From positions 62,001 through 126,000 of the forward strand of contig JAQFVV010006836.1 in the NCBI GenBank assembly GCA_028023455.1: 64,000 nucleotides of DNA, given 5' to 3'. The stretch comes from Epiperipatus broadwayi (Eukaryota; Onychophora; Udeonychophora; Euonychophora; Peripatidae). A program made the position numbers and the translations under genes. The notes under the pieces are model-generated. The model ran no database searches, was not told the DNA's origin, and was given only the letters and a program-made list of their open reading frames with translations. Shown here one piece after another: positions 47,493-58,860 of this stretch; the first letter of the stretch is position 1; each line of letters starts with the position of its first letter.

Positions 47493-48548
47493 CAGCCAGG
47501 TCTCATTTTACGTGGATTTATTTAACGCGATTCATGTTTCTTTGGAAGTCGAACTCCGATAATGCGCTATTACTTTAAATAATAAATTTCGCACACTTAT
47601 GTTATATTGAAAGTAAAAGCACATTATTGGAATTTGACATTCATCTTAGTAATTTCAATATTTTCAGTGCTTTATAATAGTAAGATTTTATGCAATAATG
47701 AAATTAAAATCATGATTTCCACATTTTATGTATACCCACATTAAATCTTACAAGATTATAATGTTAAATTTGTTCAAACATTGTGCGTGTTAAATTTGCA
47801 TTTTAAATCACATTCCGTTTTTGCTTTTTAAAAAAGAACATAATCAATTATTAATCATTTAGTGTCTGCAAGTTTATTTTTAAAAGGTGAGTAATAGCAG
47901 TGGGCACAATTAAATTTGACAATTAAAAATTAAAATCTGATTTTTAATTGTAATTAACAATTTAAAAATTACTTAAGGTAACCTGAAATTAATGTGATGT
48001 GAAACGAAATTTGATTTTTAAATGAAATTGAAAATTAAAAAATTAAAGACAAAAATAAGAATTTAATTTTTAGTTGTTAGATTAATTACTAATTACGTTG
48101 TCACCAGAAAACCATTAACACAACATGAGAGTGAAGTTGGCGCTAGCTGTATTTCCTCTTGTGAAGAATCTGATTTTTTACCAGTTTGTAAATGAACCTG
48201 TTTATCGGCAAATAGCGATAATAATTAAAATGTGTACAAAAAAATGTAAATTACTGTAAATTATGCATAAAAATATATTGTTTTGAATAAAATTAAATAT
48301 TATAGTTAAAAAAAGTTTGTCTTGTATCAATTTTTTCCAAATTTGAAATTTTTTATTAGTCATATTTTATTTCCTTGTTTTTTTTTGCACGAATTTTAAA
48401 GTAATTTTATTGGTGCGTTGCTTTTATGTGCTTTTGAAAAATCACAGTCCGTATCCCCCCTTTTTCAAGATAAGTTATGTCTATTTTTGAGCGATTTCTT
48501 TTGCGCATGTTTTCTGAGGAACCTATCGCATAAAACAAGACCCAAGTG
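47493..48548 (+). mobile_element. T1 TIR element, copy 3
   Basis: Ends CAGCCAGGTCTCATTTTACG and inverted ACAAGACCCAAGTG with TA on both sides. Collinear with copy 1 over its length, with small indels. Confidence 0.8.
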
Positions 48549-48550
48549 TA

Positions 48551-48886
48551 TTACAAATTATATTTATCACCTAGGAGCTAAATATAAAAATATAAGTTTA
48601 CAATATTTATCTGTGTATATATTATTAAAAACCAGTCAACACTTAGACAATCCCAATATCAATAATAATCAATAACTCCAAGCTGTTGTCAAAGCAACTT
48701 CCTTTTAACAATGAAGGTACTTACATTGATAACAAAACCCATTTCCCAGTGCATATAACTAGCTAAAAATTTAAATACAAAATGGTTTTAATTACCCTCT
48801 CAAACATGCTGTTTGAAGTCTTCAGACTTTATATTTATTCACTGAGAGTATTGCAGAAAAATAACATTTAAAAAGGGTGATTTGAA
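48551..48886. other. Unrecognised stretch
   Basis: No supported feature. Confidence 0.35.
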
Positions 48887-48997
48887 CATTATATATATAT
48901 ATATATATTGCAAAGAAATCATGTTATTTATCACATGACCTAATTTAAAAAGCTTATATGAGCTTGCCAATAGCTCTTAACAAGCTTTTCAGAATTC

Positions 48998-49061
48998 AAA
49001 ATATCACCAACTACGGACTGAATTCTGCTTCTGACTTCCTCAGTGAGATGCTAGGATATTC
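48998..49061 (-). ncRNA. Hammerhead-like fold, H2 unit 1
   Basis: Minus strand: CTGAGGA (plus 49043-49037), a weak stem II (AGTCAGAAGCA), GAATTCAGTC with GUC at plus 49018-49016. Stem I outer part: GAATATC (plus 49061-49055) with GATATTTT (plus 49005-48998), 6-7 pairs. The inner part of stem I is poor and GAAA has become GAAT, so this copy is decayed. Confidence 0.5.
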
Positions 49062-49375
49062 AAGCATTAGATTTAAAATATCAGGTCAAGCCCAGAACTT
49101 TATCTAATGGTTAACTATTAAGAAGAAAATCTGAAAAATTCAGACGTCCGTAAATCTTCATATCCAGCCATCTAATATAAATAGCCATATGGGACTGAAC
49201 AAAGTTCAGATACTCCATATATTAACAGCTTTAGCAATATAAAATTGCCAAAGTCTTAATAGCAAAAAATATAATTACAAAGAAATCAAGTCATATATCA
49301 CATGACCTAATTTAACAAGCTTGTATTACAAATGTTATCTAATGAGCTTTCCAATAACTCTTAACAAGCTTTTCA

Positions 49376-49438
49376 GAATATATTTAATCCCAGACCCATT
49401 TCTTCTTCTGGCTTCCTCAGTGAGGTGCTATGATATTC
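49376..49438 (-). ncRNA. Hammerhead-like fold, H2 unit 2 (best H2 copy)
   Basis: Minus strand: CTGAGGA (plus 49420-49414), stem II region AGCCAGAAGAA, GAAA (plus 49402-49399), then TGGGTC with GUC at plus 49395-49393. Stem I: CTCA with TGGG next to the core (plus 49421-49424 and 49389-49392, one G-U) and GAATAT with ATATTC (plus 49437-49438 region and 49376-49381) further out. Layout identical to H1 and H3. Confidence 0.62.
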
Positions 49439-49691
49439 AAGCATTAGATTTAAAATACTAGATCAATCCCAGTATGTTATCTAATGGTTAACTATTAAGT
49501 AGAAAATCTGAAATTTTCAGACATCCATATGTCTTCAAATCTAGCTACCTAACATAAATAGCTATATGGGACTGAACTAAGTTCAGATACACCATATATT
49601 AATAGCTTTAACAATAAAAAATTACCAAAGCCTTAATAAAAAAAAATATAATTGCAAAGAAATCAAGTCATATATCACATGATCTAATTTA

Positions 49692-49731
49692 AGAAGCCAA
49701 AAGCAGAAACCAGTCTGGATTTGGGGATATT
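49692..49731 (+). ncRNA. Hammerhead 3' half in the inverted H2 end
   Basis: gaagccaaaagcagaaacca followed by gtctggatttgg: stem II loop, GAAAC and GUC are all canonical here, and it keeps the ancestral GAAACCAGTC. The 5' stem I strand is replaced by the opposite-orientation unit. Confidence 0.55.
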
Positions 49732-49781
49732 CTAAAAAAGCTTAAGAGCTATTGGCAAGCTCATTATATATATATATATAT

Positions 49782-52037
49782 TGTAACGATCCGGAGAAAA
49801 CGACTTAACGTAAACTGCACTACGGGGCGCCATCTAGGCATTTGAACCTAGAAAAATTTATAAAGTAGGCAGATACGTAAGTCAAAAAAAAAATTTTTTT
49901 TTTTTTTTAATATTTTGGTTCCGGTCGTTAGCCCATGTCACTAGCTCAGTGGAATAGCAGAGATTAATATAATATCTTATCTAATTATATTTCAATATAA
50001 ATAAAATAAGCCACTGCCAGTAATTATCATACAAACAGATTTATTTATGCACATATATATAAGGTTTAAAATTATTTTAGTGATTTACATTTAAACATTT
50101 AACATTATTTTTAACTTTGATTTTACTTTAATTTCCATTGAGTTACTATTATATTATAAATTTACATTTTTAATCAAGTTCGCACAGATGGGATTATATT
50201 AACCTGTTTAATATGTTGCTATAGATCGGTTACATAGATTTCAACGGTCAAAAACATTTCAAAGTAAACATAAACGATCAAAATATAAAGTTATTGATTA
50301 CTGACAATTGCAGAGGGAAATATAAGAAACCCTCTAGTATTCATCGTAAGATACCTGCATCGTCACCAATAACTTAAAAGACATCCGAATAAATACCTTT
50401 TAGATACTCACCGTAAGGTATCAGTATTTGTCGAATGTCTATATATTTTGATCAAATATGAAAACGCAAACATATTTAACCGATAGCCAATCTATGCAAG
50501 CGTCTATAAACAACTTAAATTTAATAGTTTTATAGGATCGAGCCTGAATATACTATATAGATTTGCATTCGAAAATAAAATATTCTATCCCTATTTAACC
50601 CTAGGCAACACATTTCGCAATCAACCGGCGCCAATCCATCTGATACATTCATGTATTCAATGTAGCATGATACGACAACACAATTATATTGTCAGGAATG
50701 TACATCTGAACAATATGAAGAAAGAAAAACGACATTGACTCTCCACCCACAGGAATGTGACATCTGTGGGCAAGTAGATCAATAAACTAAAAACTCCATA
50801 GGAATGGGCTGCGGTCTTCTGCCGACTTACAAACCCATCCATAGGCAAACAGAGGGTGTGTGGCGTATTTTATAATCCTGCCCGTAGCGGATCTCATGCT
50901 TACACCGACTAATTACATAAATATATCCAATCCATTGAACCAATTCAACCACGAAATGAACAACCCAAGATTACCCTCCCTTAATTATCTTTACAAATCG
51001 ATACAGCCATTCACGCCCGACTCAAGTTTAACATTTTTTTTATAATTTATTTAACGGAAAACAGAAATCATAACAACTTAAAGAACAAAATTAAATAAAT
51101 AAATAAATAAATGGAAATGATTTTACAAATTAAATACATTAAATAAAATTATAACCAATTAATAAATATTGTTGGTCAGATAGAATAATATTAAAATCAT
51201 TTTAAATATGAAAAGTTTTTAATTTACTGTTCATAAATTTTAAAGTTCTTACGGTTATTGAAATAGTTCATCCTATTATATTCCTGGCCGTTTAAACGTG
51301 AATTCCCACGTCGTCCGAAGATTATTATCCGGTTGATTTATTTATTTATCCTTTGGAGATTTTGTTTTTCGTGTAGTTGGTCCTCATTGTATAAACGATG
51401 GCCCATTTTTTTCTCTTTCTTAGCAGAACTGAAGGGATTGAAGCTGTGCGTCTTTTTCAATCCCCCCAGCGCTAACACCTAGCTGTTACATCGTCAATAA
51501 TCAATCAATTTCCAGTCACTAGTCACTGATTAATAATTTCCAAAATTTTCCTTTTATATTAATGTGAAGGATTGAATTTACATTACGTCATCGATGAGAT
51601 GATCCTTTTCGTTGAGGTCCGATTCCATAGGGATTTCTTCTTATTTGCTAACAGTTTTTATTGTTTTCTTATCTGACAGGTGTTTTTACATTTAAATGCC
51701 GAAGGCTGGTTTACATTTAACTAATTAACAATCATTTCCATTTCTAATTAATTACCCTGTTTTCCAAATCAAAAATATATTTAAAGACAGATTTAGAGAT
51801 ATAATTTTATCTCCAAATCTTTTTAAAATTTAGTTTTAAAAATACCTTTTTCTTTAATAAAAATTTTATTTTAATAATTTTTATTATCTGTGCGACTTAA
51901 TATATAAGAGTTTAAGACGATATTTTAATTTCAATTTTTAATTTTTAAAGAAAGTTTTTAAATGCGAACTTTTTATTTTAACTTGTTTAATAATTATATA
52001 TAAAAAAACAATGTAACGAACGTCTGTGCTCGTTACA
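49782..52037 (-). repeat. 3' LTR, 2256 bp (full length)
   Basis: Full-length member. Contains ggcgccatctaggcatttga and the conserved gtcactagctcagtggaata, and a segment (about 50550-50870) closely related to 28340-28680 of the older solo LTR. Family members: 27951-29719 and 63566 onward. Confidence 0.9.
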
Positions 52038-52758
52038 TATCAGTAAAGTTACTTAAAAAAAATGATCAAAAAAAAAAAATATTTTACTTAGGGTTAGTAA
52101 TTACGGTATTAACAAAATTTACAAACATTCGGTTAATAATTTTACAAAAAACTCTATACAAAAAGAAAAAGAAAATGTTGACCATCGCCTACCTAAGGAC
52201 CATTTACGTTTACACCCCTCCCCCCGAGAATTCTATTTTATTTTATCCATTTGATTTTTATTTACGGCATGACAAACAAATTATTTAACTTATTTAGAAA
52301 GGTTGCATTGAGATAAATATGTTCTAAGATAAGGGATTTATACGTGTATATTTGCAGCACAATTATAACTACCACCAACTTATTTATGACTGATTGAAAT
52401 GCATAAATAGGATTACACTGACGTAAATTCCCAACGGTACTCATCGTAAGGTACCACATTTCGATCATAAACTTCCGTGGCTGTGCGCCTATACACGTTA
52501 ACGCATAAATATATATTAACAAAAAAAACATATCCAATGCAACCTTTTGATTTTCTTTTTAATTTACAAAAATTAGTTTTAAAATTATTTTATACTTTCT
52601 CGTATTTAATATATATGCGCAATTTCTTTCTGGCAGTGCTTTTATAAAATTTAAAAATATCCGACTTATGTAAGCAGATAAAACATTTATTTCATTTTGA
52701 CAAAATTTGCTCAGGGTATTTGTGGTTTATTAAAGATCGGCCCAGTTGGTTGCGCCAT
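52038..52758 (-). other. Interior of the LTR element
   Basis: No similarity to retroviral-type proteins; the 91-codon frame at 52262-52537 is hydrophobic and not credible. A minus-strand GGGGGGAGGGG (plus 52217-52227) resembles a polypurine tract, but it lies about 180 bp from the 3' LTR instead of next to it. Confidence 0.7.
52740..52757 (-). promoter_or_regulatory. Primer-binding site, tRNA 3'-end complement
   Basis: TGGCGCAACCAACTGGGC on the minus strand begins one base after the LTR and with TGG, complementary to a tRNA 3' CCA end. The tRNA identity was not determined. Confidence 0.7.
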
Positions 52759-54060
52759 TGTAACGATCCGGAGAAAATGACTTAACGTAAACTGCACTAC
52801 GGGGCGCCATCTAGGCATTTGAACCTAGAAAAATTTATAAAGTAGGCAGATACGTAAGTCAAAAAAAAAATTTTTTTTTTTTTTTTAATATTTTGGTTCC
52901 GGTCGTTAGCCCATGTCACTAGCTCAGTGGAATAGCAGAGATTAATATAATATCTTATCTAATTCCAATTCAACCACGAAATGAACAACCCAAGATTACC
53001 CTCCCTTAATTATCTTTACAAATCGATACAGCCATTCACGCCCGACTCAAGTTTAACATTTTTTTATAATTTATTTAACGGAAAACAGAAATCATAACAA
53101 CTTAAAGAACAAAATTAAATAAATAAATAAATAAATGGAAATGATTTTACAAATTAAATACATTAAATAAAATTATAACCAATTAATAAATATTGTTGGT
53201 CAGATAGAATAATATTAAAATCATTTTAAATATGAAAAGTTTTTAATTTACTGTTCATAAATTTTAAAGTTCTTACGGTTATTGAAATAGTTCATCCTAT
53301 TATATTCCTGGCCGTTTAAACGTGAATTCCCACGTCGTCCGAAGATTATTATCCGGTTGATTTATTTATTTATCCTTTGGAGATTTTGTTTTTCGTGTAG
53401 TTGGTCCTCATTGTATAAACGATGGCCCATTTTTTCTCTTTCTTAGCAGAACTGAAGGGATTGAAGCTGTGCGTCTTTTTCAATCCCCCCAGCGCTAACA
53501 CCTAGCTGTTACATCGTCAATAATCAATCAATTTCCAGTCACTAGTCACTGATTAATAATTTCCAAAATTTTCCTTTTATATTAATGTGAAGGATTGAAT
53601 TTACATTACGTCATCGATGAGATGATCCTTTTCGTTGAGGTCCGATTCCATAGGGATTTCTTCTTATTTGCTAACAGTTTTTATTGTTTTCTTATCTGAC
53701 AGGTGTTTTTACATTTAAATGCCGAAGGCTGGTTTACATTTAACTAATTAACAATCATTTCCATTTCTAATTAATTACCCTGTTTTCCAAATCAAAAATA
53801 TATTTAAAGACAGATTTAGAGATATAATTTTATCTCCAAATCTTTTTAAAATTTAGTTTTAAAAATACCTTTTTCTTTAATAAACATTTTATTTTAATAA
53901 TTTTTATTATCTGTGCGACTTAATATATAAGAGTTTAAGACGATATTTTAATTTCAATTTTTAATTTTTAAAGAAAGTTTTTAAATGCGAACTTTTTATT
54001 TTAACTTGTTTAATAATTATATATAAAAAAACAATGTAACGAACGTCTGTGCTCGTTACA
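52759..54060 (-). repeat. 5' LTR, 1302 bp, internally deleted
   Basis: Same ends as the 2256 bp LTR but lacks the equivalent of 49987-50939; the sequence jumps from tcttatctaatt to ccaattcaaccacg. Elsewhere I saw only a couple of base changes (for example aaaacgac/aaaatgac) and homopolymer length differences. Confidence 0.9.
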
Positions 54061-54339
54061 ATATATATATATATAATTGTTTGACATGAAACATCTTGTA
54101 TTTGGTATCCTGATTAAATTTATCAAAAGTGTAAAAAAGTGTTGATCCACTACTTTGCTTTTTATTGTGTAAATTCCAAAATGATAGTAAATGCATGGGC
54201 ACAAAACTCTGTTTTTTGTCAAATAAAAGATAGATGTCAATATATAGAATTTAAAAAAATATATCAATTTTGCTAAAATTGACAAATTATTAACAATATA
54301 TCTTCTAAAAGAATGGTTAAACTGCCAACTGGAAATCCA
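54061..54339. other. (AT)n and unrecognised spacer
   Basis: Short (at)n right after the LTR, then nothing recognised. Confidence 0.4.
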
Positions 54340-54930
54340 TTGTTCTCCATTTTGGTCATTTTTGTATCATTTAACATTTAATATTAGTAATGAATTTTAT
54401 TTTGTATTAAAATTTAATTAATTGAACTTGATTTATTAGAAATATGAGATTACAAACAAAAATATCCAAAAAATTCATATTTAAACTTTGCAAATATAAA
54501 AAAATAAATAATAAAGATATTACATAATGATAACAATAAACTTGTTTTTAATTGGTTGATATTATGGAAAGTCATCTTTGCTGGATAAATAAGAAAATGA
54601 ACAAAATCTTTGTTGATTGAATGTTTTTTTTAAAATGTCAATAAATAAATGTGAAAACATCATAAGCCTATCAAATTCTGTTCTAAAATTTAAAATTGCA
54701 TTTATAATTTTAAAAATATTAAAACATTATGAAGTAGTCTGTTAAAAAGAGTGTTAAATAATTTTGATGCTATAGGTTTCTGTTTATTATTACAATTGAA
54801 TTTAACTTATATTTTTAAAAATAACACATATCTAAATAAAATCAAATTATAAGAATGTATACTTTTAGTTTTAAATAATTACTATATAACTATTGTTAAA
54901 AATAATCATAATATTTGGTAATAGTGGATT
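54340..54930 (+). repeat. Diverged dispersed repeat D1, copy 2
   Basis: Same-orientation diverged copy of 37780-38330; see that entry for shared blocks. Confidence 0.65.
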
Positions 54931-55445
54931 AGACACACACGCTGCATGATGGCATTGTTGTTACATAAAAACTATAAAATATAAATGCATTTGTTTGATC
55001 ACTAGAGTAAAAGGATTGAGTATGAATTTATCCTCACAACTGTTTTTGAGCAATTTCTGCCCTCGTAGGCTTGGATCAGATTCTTTAAAATTTATTTTGG
55101 CTATAGTCTTATATAGAGAGCCACAGGGGAGTAAAGGAATGTTAGGATCCATCAATGCTCTCTTCAAAGATTTCTAATGAACTACTTAGTAATTATTGAC
55201 AGGAGTATTAAAATAATAATGAATACTAGTGATTTTATTACATTAAGAAGAAGAAAGCACCAACGAAAATGCATTGCAATCTTATTGAAATATTAATTTA
55301 TTTTTCTCTATAAAACTATTTTATTTGATGGCTATCATATATTTTGATGAAAAAGCTTGTGATTAAATTCAAACAGTGCAGTGAAGAAATAGAATTATCT
55401 GATGTTACTTTCATGCATTTGGTAAGTTTAAATTAAAGTAGGTTA
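54931..55445. other. Unrecognised stretch
   Basis: Overlapping 60-68 codon frames on both strands near 54961-55177 are not supported by any motif. Confidence 0.35.
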
Positions 55446-55529
55446 GTGAAGCATTGGTGGTTGAGAGGTCAGAGATAGCTGCTTTACAAGCAGTTGTCCC
55501 GGGTTAGCGGGTTTGCTTCTTGGCTGATG
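55446..55529 (+). repeat. tRNA-derived SINE-like unit (S1), copy 4
   Basis: gaagcattggtggttgagag, then gctgctttacaagcagttgt, then cccgggttagcgggtttgc. Same unit as 9668-9751, followed by an A-rich run. Confidence 0.75.
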
Positions 55530-55845
55530 TTATGACATATGAGAAAAAAATTTAGTGGAGGTTAAAACCACCTATCAAATGATTATAAACACTTTAGAAA
55601 TATATATGATAACTATCTCATTGCAAAGTAAAGTCTGTCCAAAAATCTTTAAAAAAGTACCAAAAAGACCACTTTAACCATCACTTTCACCCTTCACTGA
55701 TCAATAATTGAAGAAGACTAGTTGAATTGCGTGTATGCTAGCAAATCCTCCCCCCCCCTTTTTTTTTTCTCCCCAAAAATCTTAAACATGTTTAATATTT
55801 GATTGAATACTAGTATAATTTATATACTTGGAGTTTTCAATGTAA

Positions 55846-56008
55846 TTATATAAGGGATTTGAACCCAGACTCTCAAGCTCCCTTCAGCCATCTGCTATAG
55901 CTCATAAATCAACACATATGAAATCATTTATGTTTTTCACATGTATGAGGCGGATGGCTAAAGGGAGTTTTCAAGTCTGTGTTAAAACCTCTTACTATAT
56001 AATCACAT
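55846..56008. repeat. H3-tail-like fold-back
   Basis: gggatttgaacccagactct mirrors gttttcaagtctgtgttaaa; inner segments ctcccttcagccatctg and ggatggctaaagggag also pair. Arms about 45 bp around a 70 bp middle. Confidence 0.65.
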
Positions 56009-57299
56009 TTTAAACATGTTTGTAACTTCAAAAACAATTCTTCAAGTTTCACCTGCTCCAGATTTAAATCTCAGTAGTAAGCTTGATGAAAGAATGTGCA
56101 AATCCCTATCCATGGGGCATTATTATATGTATATACACAATATGTAATCAATTACGTGTGTGATTAATTGATATAAACTATCATAATAAAGTTATTTCAG
56201 AAATATATATATATTAAAAAAGATTTATTATGTATTAGCTGAAGTAAATAACCTTCAAATTAAGTCAAGTGTCATTCAAAATTAATTATAAATTTTAGTT
56301 TAACACAAAAGCAAATATACCATTTGTATCAAACCTTGTGGCAAATTTTAATTCTGCTATCCAATTTGCAACATGTCAGCGTTAGATATTTTAAATAAAT
56401 ACACCTGTTTTTGTAATAATGAAATATAAAAGAGAATAAGGTGGGTTTTTTAGGCTACTTGTAATTTAACATTTAAAAATTACCTGATGTCATAGCTGGT
56501 GAATGTTTCTGAAACAGCTTAGGCAGCTAATAAATTGCAAACAGAAAACATACCTTTATTAGGTTTCAGTGTAATTGTAACCCCAGATCTGAACTCTATT
56601 TCCGTGGAAAATCAAATTGTCAAAAATAAAATATATTAACAGTTGAAATAATACATACTGGGAGTTTCCATCACAACTATATAGAGATGAAGAGAGCTAG
56701 AGAAAAATATATTTGGAAATGAGTATTTCAATCAGAAAAATGTTTGTTAGCAAAAGTAATTCACGGAAAAATAAATGTCATCGCACACACCCTAATCAAA
56801 TGATAACAAAAATTAATAACATCTAGAAGGGGGAGGAAAGGAGAGATAAAAATAGAATTCACATCATAAGTGATTATATTTAAAAAAGTAATTAATTATT
56901 TAATGCAAAAATAAAAGTTTTATTTTTATTAATGTAAATAGAACTTTAAAAAAAGATTTCAGAAGTTAACGTCAACACATCGTAAACTAGTGCAGAGTAT
57001 ATCATCAAATAATTGACATGAAAAAACTATGTATAGGTATAATGAATCAAATGATGTATTTTAACATCTATTTATCGATATTAATATATATACTTGAAGG
57101 TTGATATCATTAAAAAAGATAATCGTGAGCTCACAAGCCGTAGATATAGTGTATATATCTCATCCCCTCATCAGAGTGACAGACACCTCATATTAGGATT
57201 GCATTTCATATTTTTACAGTTAGCCCGTTCATATTTATCAGTGTAATCCAGATTAATTTCATTATCTAGATAATACTAACTAAATACCCATTTACCAGC
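56009..57299. other. Unrecognised stretch
   Basis: No supported feature. A minus-strand CTGATGAG near 57165 was examined and rejected as a ribozyme. Confidence 0.4.
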
Positions 57300-57452
57300 C
57301 ACTAAAACAGGAAAAACTCTCCATACAGTAGTGTTACTCAGTGCAAGCCAGAGTAATCAATGGATGCGTAGAAGGCTTGTGCATAAAATCCCTATCTTGT
57401 GGCTTTTATCAGTGAGAAATAAGAAATGGTGATCATGTGATGTTTAGTGGTT
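57300..57452 (+). repeat. H1 fragment, copy F
   Basis: aacaggaaaaactctccata, then gtgcaagccagagtaatcaa, then gaaggcttgtgcataaaatc, ending gtgatcatgtgatgtttagt. The hammerhead part is mostly missing. Confidence 0.7.
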
Positions 57453-57825
57453 TATTACCAGCCACTATTGGATGGAGAGCTAGTTGGGTATGAATGATTT
57501 CTGAAAGGAGCAGGAGAGAATTAAACCTGTTTGGGATCTAAAACAAAAAACAAATCAAGATTGTTATTATTGATGAAGATGGCTTACTTATAATATTTAA
57601 ACAAAAACATCTTCCAACATGTAGACATTTTTTTAATGTTATAAATAGGAATATATATATATGTAACAAAATAAATGTAATCTGGTGTAGTCTATTGTAA
57701 TATGTGTTTGTAATCAATTTTACGCTATTTTCCACATCTTAATTGGATGAATTTAAATAATGGGCTGAAGATTTACATCAACAATTATTTAATAACCAGA
57801 CTGCACCCAGGCTATGTAAACCCAG
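57453..57825. other. Unrecognised stretch
   Basis: No supported feature. Confidence 0.35.
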
Positions 57826-58860
57826 GGTTTTTTTTAATAGGTTGCTTTAACAATTTTTTTTTGAGACTTAATATAAATTAAACAAAAGATTTTAATATTA
57901 TATATCAAACATAAGAAATATAGTTGCCTTGAAAGGCTGATATTTCGACTTAAATTATAAGCTAACTAAAACTAAAGTTGAATATGGTACCAAAACATTT
58001 TTGTCCCTCCCCCCTTTAGTATATATCACATTTCAAACATGAATTTATGTACAGTAATCACATTTTCTTTATGATTTAAATACTATATTGCTGTAATTAA
58101 TGTCACATGGTTTTTTCTGAGCATTTTTTAAATGGCGGAGACCATTATTACTGCAGAATTGCTTGCTTTATTTAAATTTTTTTAAAGATTTAATGTAAAT
58201 TAAATGAAACATTTTAATATTATATAAATAAATTTCCAAATTTTAATAAAGCTAAATTAAAAGTTAGATTTTAAAATATATCTTTTATATATGATAGCAT
58301 TTTAGATTCAAATATATATATTTACTGGAGCACCCTCTGAATTAATAGTTACCATTTATTAATTGGTATATATGTCATTCATCTGAACTATATTAGGGGA
58401 TTGACAGACCATGAAAGCACGGAGCACCTTAATGTCAAATTACAAATCGGTATATATGGCTGTTTCTGCAACTGGCTGGGACAGAATACAAAAACATCGG
58501 TCATTTTTATACTTTGTTTTTTATTAAATATAATATTTGACATATTTTTTTAAATTGGTTGCTTAAACAATTTTTTTAAGATTTAATGTAAATATGTTTT
58601 TTTTTTAAATTAAATATTGCTAATTTATAAAAATTCATTAATATTGTTAAGTATATCATTCATCTGAATTATATTAGAAGATTGACAGATCATGAAAGCA
58701 TAGAGCACCTTAACATCAAACTATGAATTAGTGTTTGTGTTTGCTTCTGCAGTTGGATGGGAACCTTTACCATGAAATATATATTATATCTGTGTAGTTA
58801 AGAGCATTCATACTGATTTTTTTCTCAGTGTATTTTATTTAATGGCAAAATTACTTCATT
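57826..58860 (+). repeat. Three diverged direct repeats, 300-380 bp spacing
   Basis: ggttgctttaacaatttttt, gcttgctttatttaaatttt and ggttgcttaaacaatttttt begin at about 57840, 58161 and 58556, each followed by gacttaatataaatt-like text. Repeats 2 and 3 share attgacaga.catgaaagca, gagcaccttaa and tttctgca.ttgg. Unknown class; tandem arrangement with about 0.3 kb unit. Confidence 0.65.

Larger units (their letters stand above)
48910..49768 (-). mobile_element. H2 tandem repeat (retrozyme-like), about 370 bp units
   Basis: Two full direct units (48910-49276 and 49277-49653, both starting .caaagaaatca.g) and the start of a third (49654-49690). There it flips into an inverted end piece (49690-49768, the reverse of the unit start: cttaagagctattggcaagc). 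Each unit carries a hammerhead-like fold on the minus strand, and the end piece carries one on the plus strand. The whole sits inside (at)n. Direct tandem units of this size with one hammerhead each are the hallmark of animal retrozymes; no coding capacity. Confidence 0.75.
49782..54060 (-). mobile_element. Young non-coding LTR retrotransposon (LARD/TRIM-like)
   Basis: Two direct TGTAACGATCC...GCTCGTTACA repeats (49782-52037 and 52759-54060) flank a 721 bp interior. On the minus strand the first bases inside the 54060-52759 LTR are a primer-binding-site-like TGGCGCAACCAACTGGGC, which fixes the orientation. The outer flanks are both atat. The LTRs are almost identical apart from a 953 bp deletion, indicating recent insertion. 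No gag or pol, so it must use enzymes in trans. Confidence 0.9.

Noticed and set aside
48910-49768. CRISPR-like or satellite array
   Set aside because: Units of about 370 bp without spacers, only two and a bit copies, and a eukaryotic context; a retrozyme-like dimer fits better.
52262-52537. 91-codon frame in the LTR-element interior as a coding gene
   Set aside because: Hydrophobic, no motif, and the only frame in a 721 bp interior; expected by chance in AT-rich DNA.
57120-57180. Minus-strand CTGATGAG as a further hammerhead
   Set aside because: No GAAA, no stem II and no pairing for stem I follow; a chance match or a very old relic.
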